Of a stretch of 64,000 nt of DNA, positions 1 to 10,276 are shown piece by piece. Every line of letters begins with the position of its first letter. Position 1 is the stretch's first letter. The notes beneath the pieces are model-generated. The model was not told the DNA's origin. It saw only the letters and a program-made list of their open reading frames with translations, and ran no database searches. Location: NCBI RefSeq assembly GCF_018687715.1, contig NC_056754.1:11493501-11557500 (forward strand), in the 5' to 3' direction. The stretch comes from Carya illinoinensis (lineage: Eukaryota > Streptophyta > Magnoliopsida > Fagales > Juglandaceae). The position numbers and the translations under genes are program-made.

Positions 1-96
1 GACAATGTTGGGCTTCTTTTCCTTCACTATTAAGCAAAGGTCCTGAACTGTCCGAGGGTTCCCAAGCCCTCGGCAGTTCCAACTTAAAATTTTCAT
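1..96 (-). CDS. LINE-A ORF2 start (partial, runs off window)
   Basis: The minus strand from base 96 to the window edge encodes 32 codons without a stop, beginning MKILSWNCRGLGNPRTV. This is the standard opening of the apurinic-type endonuclease domain of plant L1 LINE ORF2, where WNCRGLG is the first conserved block. The ATG overlaps the ORF1 stop in an ATGA arrangement, ORF1 ending at 93. The rest of the endonuclease, reverse transcriptase and RNase H would lie left of base 1. The visible part is intact, unlike ORF2 of the LINE at 50346-55992. Confidence 0.8.
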   Translation of the reverse strand, partial: MKILSWNCRGLGNPRTVQDLCLIVKEKKPNIV

Positions 97-1161
97 TGTG
101 TTTGGCAGGGCTGCATAGCAGCCTCTGCCTCAACATTAGCTTCATTTTCTAAATTTTCCTTTCTTCTAACCTTCTTCCCCTCCTTGCCCTCCTGAGCCAT
201 CTGTATGACATCATCCACAGGTCTTTTACCTTGGATCTTGCCTATTTTAAACCCTGACTCTATCCCTCTTCCTCTTGCCCTTCTCTTCCACTTTCCTTCC
301 CCTATAGACTTCTCCTTTTTACCTTCATTTTTTCCACCTTTCATCCCCACCACATGATTCTGTTCGCTGCCCATAACTTCCCCACACAAAGCCTCAATTG
401 ACTCCTGCACCTCGACCTCCACCAAAAGACCCTCCCCATTCTGCCTCATATCTGTCTTTCCCTGCCCTTCCTTTATTTTTACCACCATTTCCCCTTCCAA
501 GCCTTCTGTCATGGATCTTTCCCCACCTCCCTCTGCTACATCCACCCCTATGGCTACCAAACTAGTCGAAACTGCACCTGTCACTTCCTTTCCAGCATCT
601 ACATCTCCCTCAGTTTCCTTTTTCTTTTTTGCCCTCCCCTCACTTGTAACAGATACTTCATCACTCACCTTTCTATCCATTTTTGCAACATCATAGCTTC
701 CTTTAGTACCACTAGCTTCAAAGCCTCTATAGCCATCCATCCCAAATCTCTTTTGGTTTAGTCCAGCCCTCAGGCAAATGCCAAACTGACCTTCACCTTC
801 CCCTTGTAATTTTTTCCTTCCACCCTTCCCAACACATTCCAGATTGCTATGAAAGAACTTCCCACACTCAAAACAAATTCGTGGCATCTTTTCATATTTT
901 ATAGGAATCCACAACTCATTCCCTTTCACATTAACTGTTCTTCCTCTAGTTATCGGTTTTGTTATATTCACTTCTACTTTAACTCTCAGGAATTCACCCC
1001 AACTACATCCATCCTCTTTTACATCTATCTCAACCACCTTTCCTACCTACCACCAACCATCTTCCCAAACTTGTCATTCATACAAGCAAGAGGAAGATCG
1101 TGTAACTGGATCCAGAAAAATTCTTTTTCAAAGCACATGTTAGCTGGCTTAGTAAAACCAT
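93..1161 (-). pseudogene. LINE-A ORF1, C-terminal part (DUF4283 end plus zinc knuckle)
   Basis: This is the second part of an L1-type LINE ORF1, a nucleic-acid-binding protein. The conserved stretch GRTVNVKGNELWIPIKYEKMP leads into a CCHC knuckle CFECGKFFHSNLEC (C-x2-C-x4-H-x4-C), followed by a Lys/Glu/Gly-rich basic tail ending at the TGA at 93-95. The first part of the same ORF lies 8.6 kb away at 9797-10129, and an LTR retrotransposon separates them at a duplicated ACCAT. Joining the codons across the target site gives a continuous frame to about base 1050. There a one-base loss shifts the frame and creates a stop. Total size, about 465 codons, matches the 455-codon ORF1 of the LINE at 50494. 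Confidence 0.8.
1157..1161 (+). repeat. Left target-site duplication (ACCAT) of the Athila-like element
   Basis: ACCAT directly precedes the 5' LTR (TGATTG...) and recurs at 9797-9801 directly after the 3' LTR (...GAGTCA). Five bases is the usual integrase duplication for LTR retrotransposons, so this confirms both ends. Confidence 0.93.
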
Positions 1162-1440
1162 TGATTGAGCTGAAATATTGCATATTTTAGCTATTTAAAA
1201 CCAATGTTTTTTTAAATTCTTCATGACACTATTATTGGTTTTAAATGAAAAAATAGTTAATAAGCATAAATACGAGTTGCGATTTTTAATTGATTAATAT
1301 CATGTTTATGCTTAATTTTATAACTATGATTTAATGGGACAATATTTCCTCACATATATAGTTTATTTGTGATAATCTATTTTTCTTTTAATTTATTTTT
1401 GAGTGTTATTTTTATTATTTGTGAACAAGTGACAACCATA

Positions 1441-1880
1441 TGTGCATGATGCAGTGTAGGTGGTGATATTGAGTTGGAAGAAAGATAGAGGATGATGGTG
1501 AAGAAGCTTTCGGCAACATGCAACAAAAACATGCAGACCATTCATTCGGACCATGCATGGGATCCACAACCACTCAACTTGCATCAAAACAACAAATACA
1601 CATGCAGTTCACATGCACACATGCTCACATGCAGCAGACCACTCGGACAGCCAACAGCACCACTCACACGATGCAACCACTCACACATGCTGCAGCAAAG
1701 AAAAGTGCAAAACCAGAAAAACATTCGGACAACACCTTGCATGGGACCCAGACACATGGACAGCAACTCCACTCACACGAAGATGCACTCAACAAACCAC
1801 ACACATGCAGATCACTCGGCTGCTGCAGCACTCACACATGCATGACAGCATTCAAATTCGGACACATGCAGGCGTGGCTG
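1441..1880 (+). promoter_or_regulatory. CATGCA (RY-motif) cluster in the LTR U3 region
   Basis: At least nine CATGCA hexamers, plus overlapping TGCATG copies, occur in this stretch. One more lies near 2616, close to the TATA box. CATGCA is the core RY element bound by plant B3 factors of the ABI3/FUS3/LEC2 group. A TTCGGAC or CTCGGAC heptamer recurs several times among them. The same cluster is present in the 3' LTR at about 7471-7910. That it regulates the element is inference from motif density and position. Confidence 0.5.
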
Positions 1881-2650
1881 GAAGACCTGCTCTTTTTTTA
1901 TTTATTTCTTTTTCGAGTGCTATGTTAGCTGGCTACTGTTTCGTGGAGTTGGCTGGCAGACTTCACGGAAAGAGGCACAGGTTCTCGTTTAGTCAAGGTT
2001 CCTTTCATACTTTTCGTTCATTTAAGGGAGAGACGTGTGAAGAAAAGTCGAGCAAATAAAAGAAATAAAAAGCAAAAGAAGACAAGCCAGCTTAAATGAA
2101 TGGGAGGCACATTTCAACAACCAAAGAGAAGAAAAGGGAGTGCAGCTGAGAAAGAAAAAGAAGTGTTCTCATTCAAGTTGGGGAAGACCGGTTAGCTGAA
2201 CGTGTCATTAAAGAAAAGAGATTAAAGAAAAGAAAGGAACCAGCCAGCCGAAGTACTCATCAAGAAGGGGACAGAATTATATGTTTTGCCGTGATTGAAG
2301 GAGAGTGGGTGAGCAACCGTGTAGTCAACTAATGGTGCTGGAATTTTATTAAAAGTATTAATTTGATGGTGCAGCCGAGATTGAAGAAGTGATAAGTGGG
2401 GTCAGTTTGGTAGAGTGGAGAAGAACCGATTGGTTTAACTTGAGAAAGGAAAGGGCATTCTTCTTTTTCGGCTTGGACTGGATAGCTGGGCAAGAGGGAA
2501 CGGACGAGCAGCAAAGCAGGGGTAGGCAGCAGCAGAATTTGGAGGGGGAGTCATTCTTCTTTTTCGGCTTGGACTGGAAAGCTGCTGCAGCAAGAAAGAA
2601 AATCACAATGCAACCACATTACACATGCAATGAACACAGCAACACACGGC

Positions 2651-2658
2651 TATAAAAG
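2651..2658 (+). promoter_or_regulatory. LTR promoter TATA box
   Basis: A TATAAAAG octamer lies after the CA-rich upstream block and before the T-rich downstream half. This places the U3/R border around 2680. The identical box is at 8681-8688 in the 3' LTR. Confidence 0.65.
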
Positions 2659-3771
2659 GAAAGAAAGCTGAAATGAAGAGGAGTCGATTTTCGGGAGCAG
2701 TAGCTTAGTTTAAAGTTTTTATGCTTTTCATTCAGACTTTGCAGTTGTTAGCTCGGGCAGTTTATTTCAGTTGTTTTCTTATTTTGTTTTCTGTTTAGAA
2801 GGAGCAGCAGTTTTTAGTTTAGTTTTTACCTATTTTCCTTCCATTTTTAGAAGCAGCTGGCTTTGCTTTCATACGGGAGAGGAGTTTTAGTTTTTGACTT
2901 GTTTACTTGTTTTCTTTAGAAGCTGGAGGCAGCAGAGTAGAGTTTGAGTTTTATTTTCTTCATTCAGTGTTTATTTTGTTGTTCAGGCGATAGCAGCAGA
3001 TTTTCTTTTCTTTCCTTCTTGTTTTCGTTTAGCTCTAGCAGTGGTAGCTTGTTATTTTTTCTTTACTTTTCGTTTGGACCTTGCAGTAGCTTGGAGTTTC
3101 ATTTTATCTTTCTTTCAGTTTGACTGAAGGCGAGCTGTTTGAATTCTATGCATTTGTTACTTTTCGTTTAGAAGCTAGAATCAAGCAGCAGAATTTTATT
3201 TGATCTACTTTCTTTTTCGTTTTAGTTTCAAGCAGCTGGGTTTTTGGTTTTCCATTTTACTTCCTCTTCTTTCCGAACAAAACAAGTTTATTCCTTACAA
3301 TTCCTTTTTTATTTAATTTCAGTTTAATGTCTTTTATTTTTCCTTTCACCTTTAATTTCTGTCTATTTAAATTACTGTCATTTATTTCTCATTGCACCTT
3401 TAATTCCTCTATTTAAATTAATGTCATTTATTTTTCTTTCTCCTTTAAATTTCAGTCTATTAATTTCCGCAATTTTAATTTACTTTCTTGCATTTTAATT
3501 CCTTACATTTCATCGCTGCACTTAAATCCAACAAACATGAATCTGGTTCACGACCAGTAAATTTTGATTTTCATTGCACTTTTCCATCCATTGTACATAT
3601 CATCCTCTTATTTTCTCTTTGTGAAGTTTTTCACATTTTTTTCAACAAGTTTAATTTTAAGCAACTTTTCCCTGAGGAGACGATCTAGGAATTTATTCCT
3701 AATTATTACACGACATCCTCCTGCACTTAGGATAGCATTAGTGCTACTCATTTTTGAGTGAGTCAAGTTTT

Positions 3772-3789
3772 TGGCGCCGTTGCCGGGGA
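3772..3789 (+). other. Primer-binding site (tRNA-Asp type)
   Basis: TGGCGCCGTTGCCGGGGA begins six bases after the 5' LTR and is complementary to the 3' end of plant tRNA-Asp, including the CCA. This PBS type is typical of Athila-lineage Ty3/gypsy elements. Confidence 0.85.
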
Positions 3790-3886
3790 TAAGTTGTCTA
3801 ACTTAAATTTAAACTTGTTATTGTTTTTTTATTTTTATTTTTTACTCATCTCATTTGCATCAACCACTCATCTCCACCATATTAGA

Positions 3887-4873
3887 ATGATGTATCAATT
3901 CATGCCAGTATTTCAAGAAGGTGGGTCTGAGCCAATACAATCAACCAACTGGGTCAATCAAGCACAGAATCAGCCTTTCTCCAACACATATAATCAGGGG
4001 TGGAGAAATCACCCAAATTTCTCGTGGAGATATGATCAGCCTGGTTGGTCCCCACCTCCTCAGCACCAGTATCCGCCATATCAAAATCCTCAGAGCTATC
4101 CTTATGTAGCTCATCCTGGATTTCAACCTCATGTACCTGCACAGCCTCCATATAAGGAAACCCTTGAGGAAACATTACAGGCTTTTATGCAGGGACAAGC
4201 TCAGACAATGCAAGCCATTACTGAGCTGAGAAGTTCTATCAGCGACTTGAACTCTGCATTAGATGCTCAAGAAAAGGGAGACGTTGTTGAAACAGCAGAA
4301 GCTGTTCTTACCTTGAGAAGTGGGAAGGAAGTTCCCCGACCTGAGATGACAATATACACAGAGGTAATAGCTCCTACGCCTAAAGATGCAGCAGAGACGG
4401 ATGAAGCTGAAAAAGAACCAGAGGTAGCAAAACCAAAGAAGCCTGTGAGTGCAGATGCTGAAACAAGTAAGGGATACCAACCTGTGGTACCCTATCCTCA
4501 AAGATTGGCAGCTGGCCAAAGTGGAGTTGTGAAACTTACCTTTGGGAACATGGCACTTAAGTTGAACGTGTTCAACACCTGCAAGATACCAGCACATTGT
4601 GATGACACAAGTGGTTTGAATGCTGTGGAGAGTTTGACACCAACGAAGTTTATTTGCTCAAATTCTCCTTTTTCTGATAATGAAGATGATTTTGAATTTT
4701 TTGATTTTTTTGTAGATTCTTCTTTACCATTTCAAGGGACTGAGAGAACACCTTCTGAATGGTCCACCCAAAATAAACGTCGGTTTCTCTCCGAGCTAAG
4801 AAAACAATTTCAAAAATTTTGCAAATCCCGATGGAGTGGGCCGTACATTGTAAATCCCAGGGAAGTGTCTTGA
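3887..4873 (+). pseudogene. Collapsed gag-pol remnant (gag tail, protease tail, integrase tail)
   Basis: One open frame, probably starting at the ATG at 3887, gives about 328 residues. The first ~130 are Gln/Pro/Tyr-rich gag sequence with the block SNTYNQGWRNHPNFSW, then a LTLRSGKEV block near the gag/protease border. Next comes LTFGNMALKLNVF, which I recognise as sequence downstream of the Athila protease active site. The frame ends KSRWSGPYIVNP, like the C-terminal end of Athila integrase. Capsid, the protease active site, RT, RNase H and the DDE core are absent. The frame is therefore a deletion product in which three distant pieces of the parental polyprotein are joined without a stop. 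Whether it is translated is unknown. Confidence 0.65.
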
Positions 4874-5030
4874 TTTCCTTTTTCTTTACAGTTTTCTTTA
4901 TTTGCTTTGTTTTTTATTTTGTTTGTTTGCTTTGATTTTATATTTTATGTTGATTGTTTGTTTTGCTTGTTGAGATCTGTGCACTTTGTTTTCTTTCGTT
5001 CGATTCAATAAGGACTATGTCTCTCACTAG

Positions 5031-5041
5031 TTGGGGGGTGT
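5031..5041 (+). other. Internal polypurine-tract-like site
   Basis: AGTTGGGGGGTG occurs here, matching the true PPT before the 3' LTR (7180-7191). It lies just after the collapsed polyprotein. A further GTTGGGGGGAGGG is at 6261-6273. Either may be leftover junctions of the parental element or extra plus-strand priming sites. Confidence 0.45.
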
Positions 5042-5109
5042 GGAATGAATAAAACGGTGCGTTAGTAGACACTGTAGATAGTTTAAAAAAAAAAAATAAT
5101 AATAATAGT

Positions 5110-5250
5110 TGGATCCGTCCGTGATCCGACAAGTGTGACTGTAGATAGTTGAAAAGAATAATAATCCGTCCGTGATCTGACAAGTGGCTGGAGATTTGAA
5201 AGTTAAAAGAATAGTTGGATCCGTCCGTCATCTGACAAGAGTGGCTAGAG
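5110..5250 (+). repeat. Three imperfect tandem repeats upstream of the internal ORF
   Basis: A unit of roughly 55-60 bp containing ATCCGTCCGTGATCYGACAAG is repeated three times, near 5111, 5164 and 5219, with GGCTGGAGATTTGAAA-like spacers in the later copies. The block ends about 120 bp before a TATA box. The arrangement resembles an upstream activating region, but its function is inferred only from position. Confidence 0.55.
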
Positions 5251-5367
5251 ATTTGAAATCACCTGATGTTGTTGAAAAACGGGATTTGAGGCTCCGAGTT
5301 GTCATTTCACCGAAATCACATTGCTTTTTGACGTAGATGATAGCTCGTCTGGTTCTTTGCGCTATCT

Positions 5368-5376
5368 CTATAAAAT
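5368..5376 (+). promoter_or_regulatory. Internal TATA box before the coiled-coil ORF
   Basis: CTATAAAAT lies 108-116 bp upstream of the ATG at 5484. The intervening leader is C/T-rich and lacks an ATG. Together with the upstream repeat block this looks like an independent promoter inside the retroelement. Confidence 0.5.
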
Positions 5377-5483
5377 CAATCCTGAGCTTCATCAAATCCG
5401 CATCAAGTTTTCATTCTCATCTCCATAAACTCATCTGCATTCTTCCAACTTTCTCATTTTTAAGCTTTCTATTCTTCTAGCAA

Positions 5484-5919
5484 ATGGCTCATTCCTCAAG
5501 CATTCCCCTAGATCAATCCATGAGACCTTCTGCATCCCAACCGCCTGTTCTTTCTGCAGCCACCATTAGTGCCGTGTTACAACTTGAAAATAATAGTATG
5601 GCTAATAGGTCGGACTCAGAAGCTATTTACGACCTGGTGAGTCTTGGGACTCGCTACTCATCCTCCATTGTGGCTTTTTCCCAAAGGGTACAAGCCAAAA
5701 ACAATGAGGTTGAAAGGCTGAAAGAACAAATCGTTGTACTTCAACGAATTGCACAAGAGGCTCACATAAGGGAAGGAATCGAACGGCAGAAGAATAGACA
5801 TTTGAAGTCTCTTTTAGATTCTTTATTCCGCTTGCCAGCTCCCATGGCTAAGGATGACCTGATGCTGTATGAAGAGCATGAGCGTCTCAAACTTGAGGCT
5901 AAAAACCTCAAGTTTATGT

Positions 5920-5921
<2 letters not shown>
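5484..5921 (+). CDS. Coiled-coil protein of unknown function carried by the LTR element
   Basis: This intact ORF of 145 residues starts at the first ATG after the putative TATA leader. I do not recognise a family. Residues 1-45 are Ser/Pro-rich. From about 60 to 125 the sequence is rich in heptad-like leucine/valine with charged residues (VQAKNNEVERLKEQIVVLQR), so a coiled coil is likely. There are no signal peptide, membrane segments or catalytic motifs. The stop is followed at once by a run of 20-odd A residues. It could be an accessory protein of the retroelement or a captured host fragment. The intact frame next to near-identical LTRs fits a recently active element. Confidence 0.55.
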
Positions 5922-5951
<30 letters not shown>

Positions 5952-6327
5952 TTCTTGCTTGTTTTGCATTTTGTTTATTTTGTTTTGAGTCCACTATTCT
6001 GGAGGATTCTGCTTGTTTTATTTATTTTTGCATTTCGTTTGTTTTGTTTTTCCTTCTTTTGTTTTCTGTTATGTTTTTAACTTTGACAGAAATCTACTCC
6101 TTGTGTACTCTCAAATATCTAAGGTGAAATTTTTCTCTCTGTTGAATCATTTTCGTCTCAATATATGTTCTACAGTATTTATCTTGCTCAAATACATATC
6201 TGTATAACATACATCATCGAAGATTCATTGCTGAACATTGAGGACAATGTCACATTTAGTTGGGGGGAGGGTTTTCTGTTAAAAATGTGTTAAAAAAAAA
6301 AAAGAAGATAAAAATACAAATTAAAAA

Positions 6328-6359
<32 letters not shown>

Positions 6360-7179
6360 AAATTTGTGAGGTGCACGATTAACACACACTTCTGGCATGT
6401 TTGTTAGATTTGAGTATCTTGGTGGAGTAGTTGAGCGGAATTATTTTGTGAAGATTTATTTTCAACTTTAAGCATAAAACATGACTTATGATGCCTCATA
6501 TTTTGTTGAGGAGTGACTTGAAACACCGGGATGCGATATTTACAAAAATGAGAATTAGTATGATTTACATAGAATGAAGGGCAAGTTTTCAAAGAACATT
6601 TTGCACATGCTTATACTTGTAGTGTTCCTCATTAATGTTCATTGATTTAAAACAGGAGAAGTAAACTGCAGGACTACTGAGCCTTATATAAAAAAAAAAA
6701 AAAAAAAAAAGAAAAGAAAACAAAAAGAAAAGAAAACGAAAAAAAAAAAAAATATCGTGTAAGTTTTCCTAAATAAAGGGCTAGAAACAGTTACCCAAAA
6801 CTTTGGGGGTTGAATGATCAACCTTTAAACAGAGTTGGCGTGAAAACTGCTAGTCCCTTAGGCTTTGAGGTAGTTAGAATCAATAATGATTAATCTTAAG
6901 GTTGAAAAAAATCCTATGATAAATCATGTTTATTAGTGAGGAACACACAGAAGTTTAGCCACACACACATATCCGAGTTCTGAGACAATTGCCCCAATTC
7001 TATATGAACAATTGTTGAGACTTTCCTTGTGGATACAACTCCTGGTGTTGAGTAGTCACGAATTGATTTTTTGTGAGAATTCAGAATTATGTTTGATTGT
7101 TTTTGTTTGAATTTCGAGCTTTATACAATATTCATCTCAATTAATTTTCACTATTTTGCTCAAGGATTAGCAAAATGCT
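5922..7179 (+). other. Untranslated 3' interior of the Athila-like element
   Basis: I find no ORF of note here. The stretch holds several A-runs (after 5921, 6292, 6690 and 6738), an (AT)n run at 6329-6349 and a second PPT-like G-run at 6264. It is the non-coding interval between the accessory ORF and the PPT. Confidence 0.6.
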
Positions 7180-7191
7180 AGTTGGGGGGTG
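7180..7191 (+). other. Polypurine tract before the 3' LTR
   Basis: AGTTGGGGGGTG directly abuts the 3' LTR start TGATTGAG, the expected place for plus-strand priming. Confidence 0.75.
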
Positions 7192-9796
7192 TGATTGAGC
7201 TGAAATATTGCATATTTTAGCTATTTAAAACCAATGTTTTTTTAAATTCTTAATGACACTATTATTGGTTTTAAATGAAAAAATAGTTAATAAGCATAAA
7301 TACGAGTTGCGATTTTTAATTGATTAATATCATGTTTATGCTTAATTTTATAACTATGATTTAATGGGACAATATTTCCTCACATATATAGTTTATTTGT
7401 GATAATCTATTTTTCTTTTAATTTATTTTTGAGTGTTATTTTTATTATTTGTGAACAAGTGACAACCATATGTGCATGATGCAGTGTAGGTGGTGATATT
7501 GAGTTGGAAGAAAGATAGAGGATGATGGTGAAGAAGCTTTCGGCAACATGCAACAAAAACATGCAGACCATTCATTCGGACCATGCATGGGATCCACAGC
7601 CACTCAACTTGCATCAAAACAACAAATACACATGCAGTTCACATGCACACATGCTCACATGCAGCAGACCACTCGGACAGCCAACAGCACCACTCACACG
7701 ATGCAACCACTCACACATGCTGCAGCAAAGAAAAGTGCAAAACCAGAAAAACATTCGGACAACACCTTGCATGGGACCCAGACACATGGACAGCAACTCC
7801 ACTCACACGAAGATGCACTCAACAAACCACACACATGCAGATCACTCGGCTGCTGCAGCACTCACACATGCATGACAGCATTCAAATTCGGACACATGCA
7901 GGCGTGGCTGGAAGACCTGCTCTTTTTTTATTTATTTCTTTTTCGAGTGCTATGTTAGCTGGCTACTGTTTCGTGGAGTTGGCTGGCAGACTTCACGGAA
8001 AGAGGCACAGGTTCTCGTTTAGTCAAGGTTCCTTTCATACTTTTCGTTCATTTAAGGGAGAGACGTGTGAAGAAAAGTCGAGCAAATAAAAGAAATAAAA
8101 AGCAAAAGAAGACAAGCCAGCTGAAATGAATGGGAGGCACATTTCAACAACCAAAGAGAAGAAAAGGGAGTGCAGCTGAGAAAGAAAAAGAAGTGTTCTC
8201 ATTCAAGTTGGGGAAGACCGGTTAGCTGAACGTGTCATTAAAGAAAAGAGATTAAAGAAAAGAAAGGAACCAGCCAGCCGAAGTACTCATCAAGAAGGGG
8301 ACAGAATTATATGTTTTGCCGTGATTGAAGGAGAGTGGGTGAGCAACCGTGTAGTCAACTAATGGTGCTGGAATTTTATTAAAAGTATTAATTTGATGGT
8401 GCAGCCGAGATTGAAGAAGTGATAAGTGGGGTCAGTTTGGTAGAGTGGAGAAGAACCGATTGGTTTAACTTGAGAAAGGAAAGGGCATTCTTCTTTTTCG
8501 GCTTGGACTGGATAGCTGGGCAAGAGGGAACGGACGAGCAGCAAAGCAGGGGTAGGCAGCAGCAGAATTTGGAGGGGGAGTCATTCTTCTTTTTCGGCTT
8601 GGACTGGAAAGCTGCTGCAGCAAGAAAGAAAATCACAATGCAACCACATTACACATGCAATGAACACAGCAACACACGGCTATAAAAGGAAAGAAAGCTG
8701 AAATGAAGAGGAGTCGATTTTCGGGAGCAGTAGCTTAGTTTAAAGTTTTTATGCTTTTCATTCAGACTTTGCAGTTGTTAGCTCGGGCAGTTTATTTCAG
8801 TTGTTTTCTTATTTTGTTTTCTGTTTAGAAGGAGCAGCAGTTTTTAGTTTAGTTTTTACCTATTTTCCTTCCATTTTTAGAAGCAGCTGGCTTTGCTTTC
8901 ATACGGGAGAGGAGTTTTAGTTTTTGACTTGTTTACTTGTTTTCTTTAGAAGCTGGAGGCAGCAGAGTAGAGTTTGAGTTTTATTTTCTTAATTCAGTGT
9001 TTATTTTGTTGTTCAGGCGATAGCAGCAGATTTTCTTTTCTTTCCTTCTTGTTTTCGTTTAGCTCTAGCAGTGGTAGCTTGTTATTTTTTCTTTACTTTT
9101 CGTTTGGACCTTGCAGTAGCTTGGAGTTTCATTTTATCTTTCTTTCAGTTTGACTGAAGGCGAGCTGTTTGAATTCTATGCATTTGTTACTTTTCGTTTA
9201 GAAGCTAGAATCAAGCAGTAGAATTTTATTTGATCTACTTTCTTTTTCGTTTTAGTTTCAAGCAGCTGGGTTTTTGGTTTTCCATTTTACTTCCTCTTCT
9301 TTCCGAACAAAACAAGTTTATTCCTTACAATTCCTGTTTTTATTTAATTTCAGTTTAATGTCTTTTATTTTTCCTTTCACCTTTAATTTCTGTCTATTTA
9401 AATTACTGTCATTTATTTCTCATTGCACCTTTAATTCCTCTATTTAAATTAATGTCATTTATTTTTCTTTCTCCTTTAAATTTCAGTCTATTAATTTTCG
9501 CAATTTTAATTTACTTTCTTGCATTTTAATTCCTTACATTTCATCGCTGCACTTAAATCCAACAAACATGAATCTGGTTCACGACCAGTAAATTTTGATT
9601 TTCATTGCACTTTTCCATCCATTGTACATATCATCCTCTTATTTTCTCTTTGTGAAGTTTTTCACATTTTTTTCAACAAGTTTAATTTTAAGCAACTTTT
9701 CCCTGAGGAGACGATCTAGGAATTTATTCCTAATTATTACACGACATCTTCCTGCACTTGGGATAGCATTAGTGCTACTCATTTTTGAATGAGTCA
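7192..9796 (+). repeat. 3' LTR of the Athila-like element
   Basis: This is an almost identical copy of 1162-3765, with differences at scattered single positions and one added G in a T-rich stretch near 9336. It ends GAATGAGTCA and is followed by ACCAT. Its TATA box is at 8681-8688. Confidence 0.93.
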
Positions 9797-9801
9797 ACCA
9801 T
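9797..9801 (+). repeat. Right target-site duplication (ACCAT)
   Basis: Copy of 1157-1161 immediately after the 3' LTR. Confidence 0.93.
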
Positions 9802-10129
9802 CGAACAAGTTGAGTACAATCAAGCAGTTATCAAATAACCAGGATTTCCCTGCCCACACTCTCTGTCTATCCTCATTTGTAGCAAAGGAAATCACAAACA
9901 CGTTAGCTCTTACCTCCTGGAACACCGCAGGCTTGCTTACATGCCATACCTTCCCCATCGTGGCTCCAATCACACCCTGTCCAACCTTCCTCTCCGTTAG
10001 GATTTTTCCCACTAGATATTGGTCCTCTTTCTCTCCCACCCCCTTTAGCACTCTCTCATCTATCCCGATCGCCATACTCTCTTCCTCAGAGAGCTGTAGT
10101 CCTTTCCATTTCCCTTCCAGTTCCTCCAT
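9797..10129 (-). pseudogene. LINE-A ORF1, N-terminal part (DUF4283)
   Basis: The minus strand from the ATG at 10129 encodes 111 codons opening MEELEGKWKGLQLSEEE, followed by the DUF4283 core (ILTERKVGQGVIGATMGKVW, then SFATNEDRQRVWAGKSWLFDNCLIVL). It stops at the LTR element, exactly on a codon boundary. The same frame resumes at 1156. N-terminal acidic MEEE-type starts with a DUF4283 fold are typical of plant L1 ORF1, as also seen at 50494. The LTR insertion destroys the protein. Confidence 0.8.
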
Positions 10130-10276
10130 CCGAACACCACCTTCCTTCGTCGTACCAGAATTGATTCCCAGTCCTACAAGAAACTAACTCCCGCTTCACC
10201 TCTTTCTATTTTCTCTAGAGAGAAAACCGTTAGAGAGAAAACCTTTAGAGAGAAGAATTTTGCTTAAACCAGAGCA
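10130..10276 (-). other. LINE-A 5' untranslated end
   Basis: Upstream of ORF1 on the minus strand is a leader with three repeats of a TAGAGAGAAAA-type motif (10214-10255). The 5' boundary is placed near 10276, where sequence shared with 20731 onward begins. Confidence 0.5.

Larger units (their letters stand above)
1162..3765 (+). repeat. 5' LTR of the Athila-like element
   Basis: It starts TGATTGAGCTGAAATATTG, ends TTTTTGAGTGAGTCA, and recurs almost identically at 7192-9796. It includes a CA-rich block with many CATGCA hexamers (1441-1880), a TATA box at 2651 and a T-rich downstream half (about 2690-3700). CA-rich composition keeps several plus-strand frames open between 1492 and 2059; these are not genes. 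Confidence 0.93.
1162..9796 (+). mobile_element. Non-autonomous Athila-like (Ty3/gypsy) LTR retrotransposon
   Basis: This is a complete LTR-to-LTR element of about 8.6 kb inserted in LINE-A ORF1. The ends are TG...CA with a perfect 5-bp TSD. The LTRs are 2604 and 2605 bp. I count about ten substitutions and one indel between them by eye, so it is a recent insertion. The primer-binding site matches the 3' end of tRNA-Asp, as in Athila, and the gag remnant carries the Athila-type NPNFSW-like block (WRNHPNFSW). No capsid, reverse transcriptase, RNase H or integrase core remains between the LTRs, so it must have been mobilised in trans. It carries an additional internal transcription-like cassette (5110-5921). 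Confidence 0.9.

Noticed and set aside
1492..2059. Three overlapping plus-strand ORFs (117, 136, 168 aa), repeated at 7522-8089
   Set aside because: They are His/Thr/Cys-rich translations of CA-rich LTR sequence, open in several frames at once because of composition, and identical in both LTRs. No protein features.
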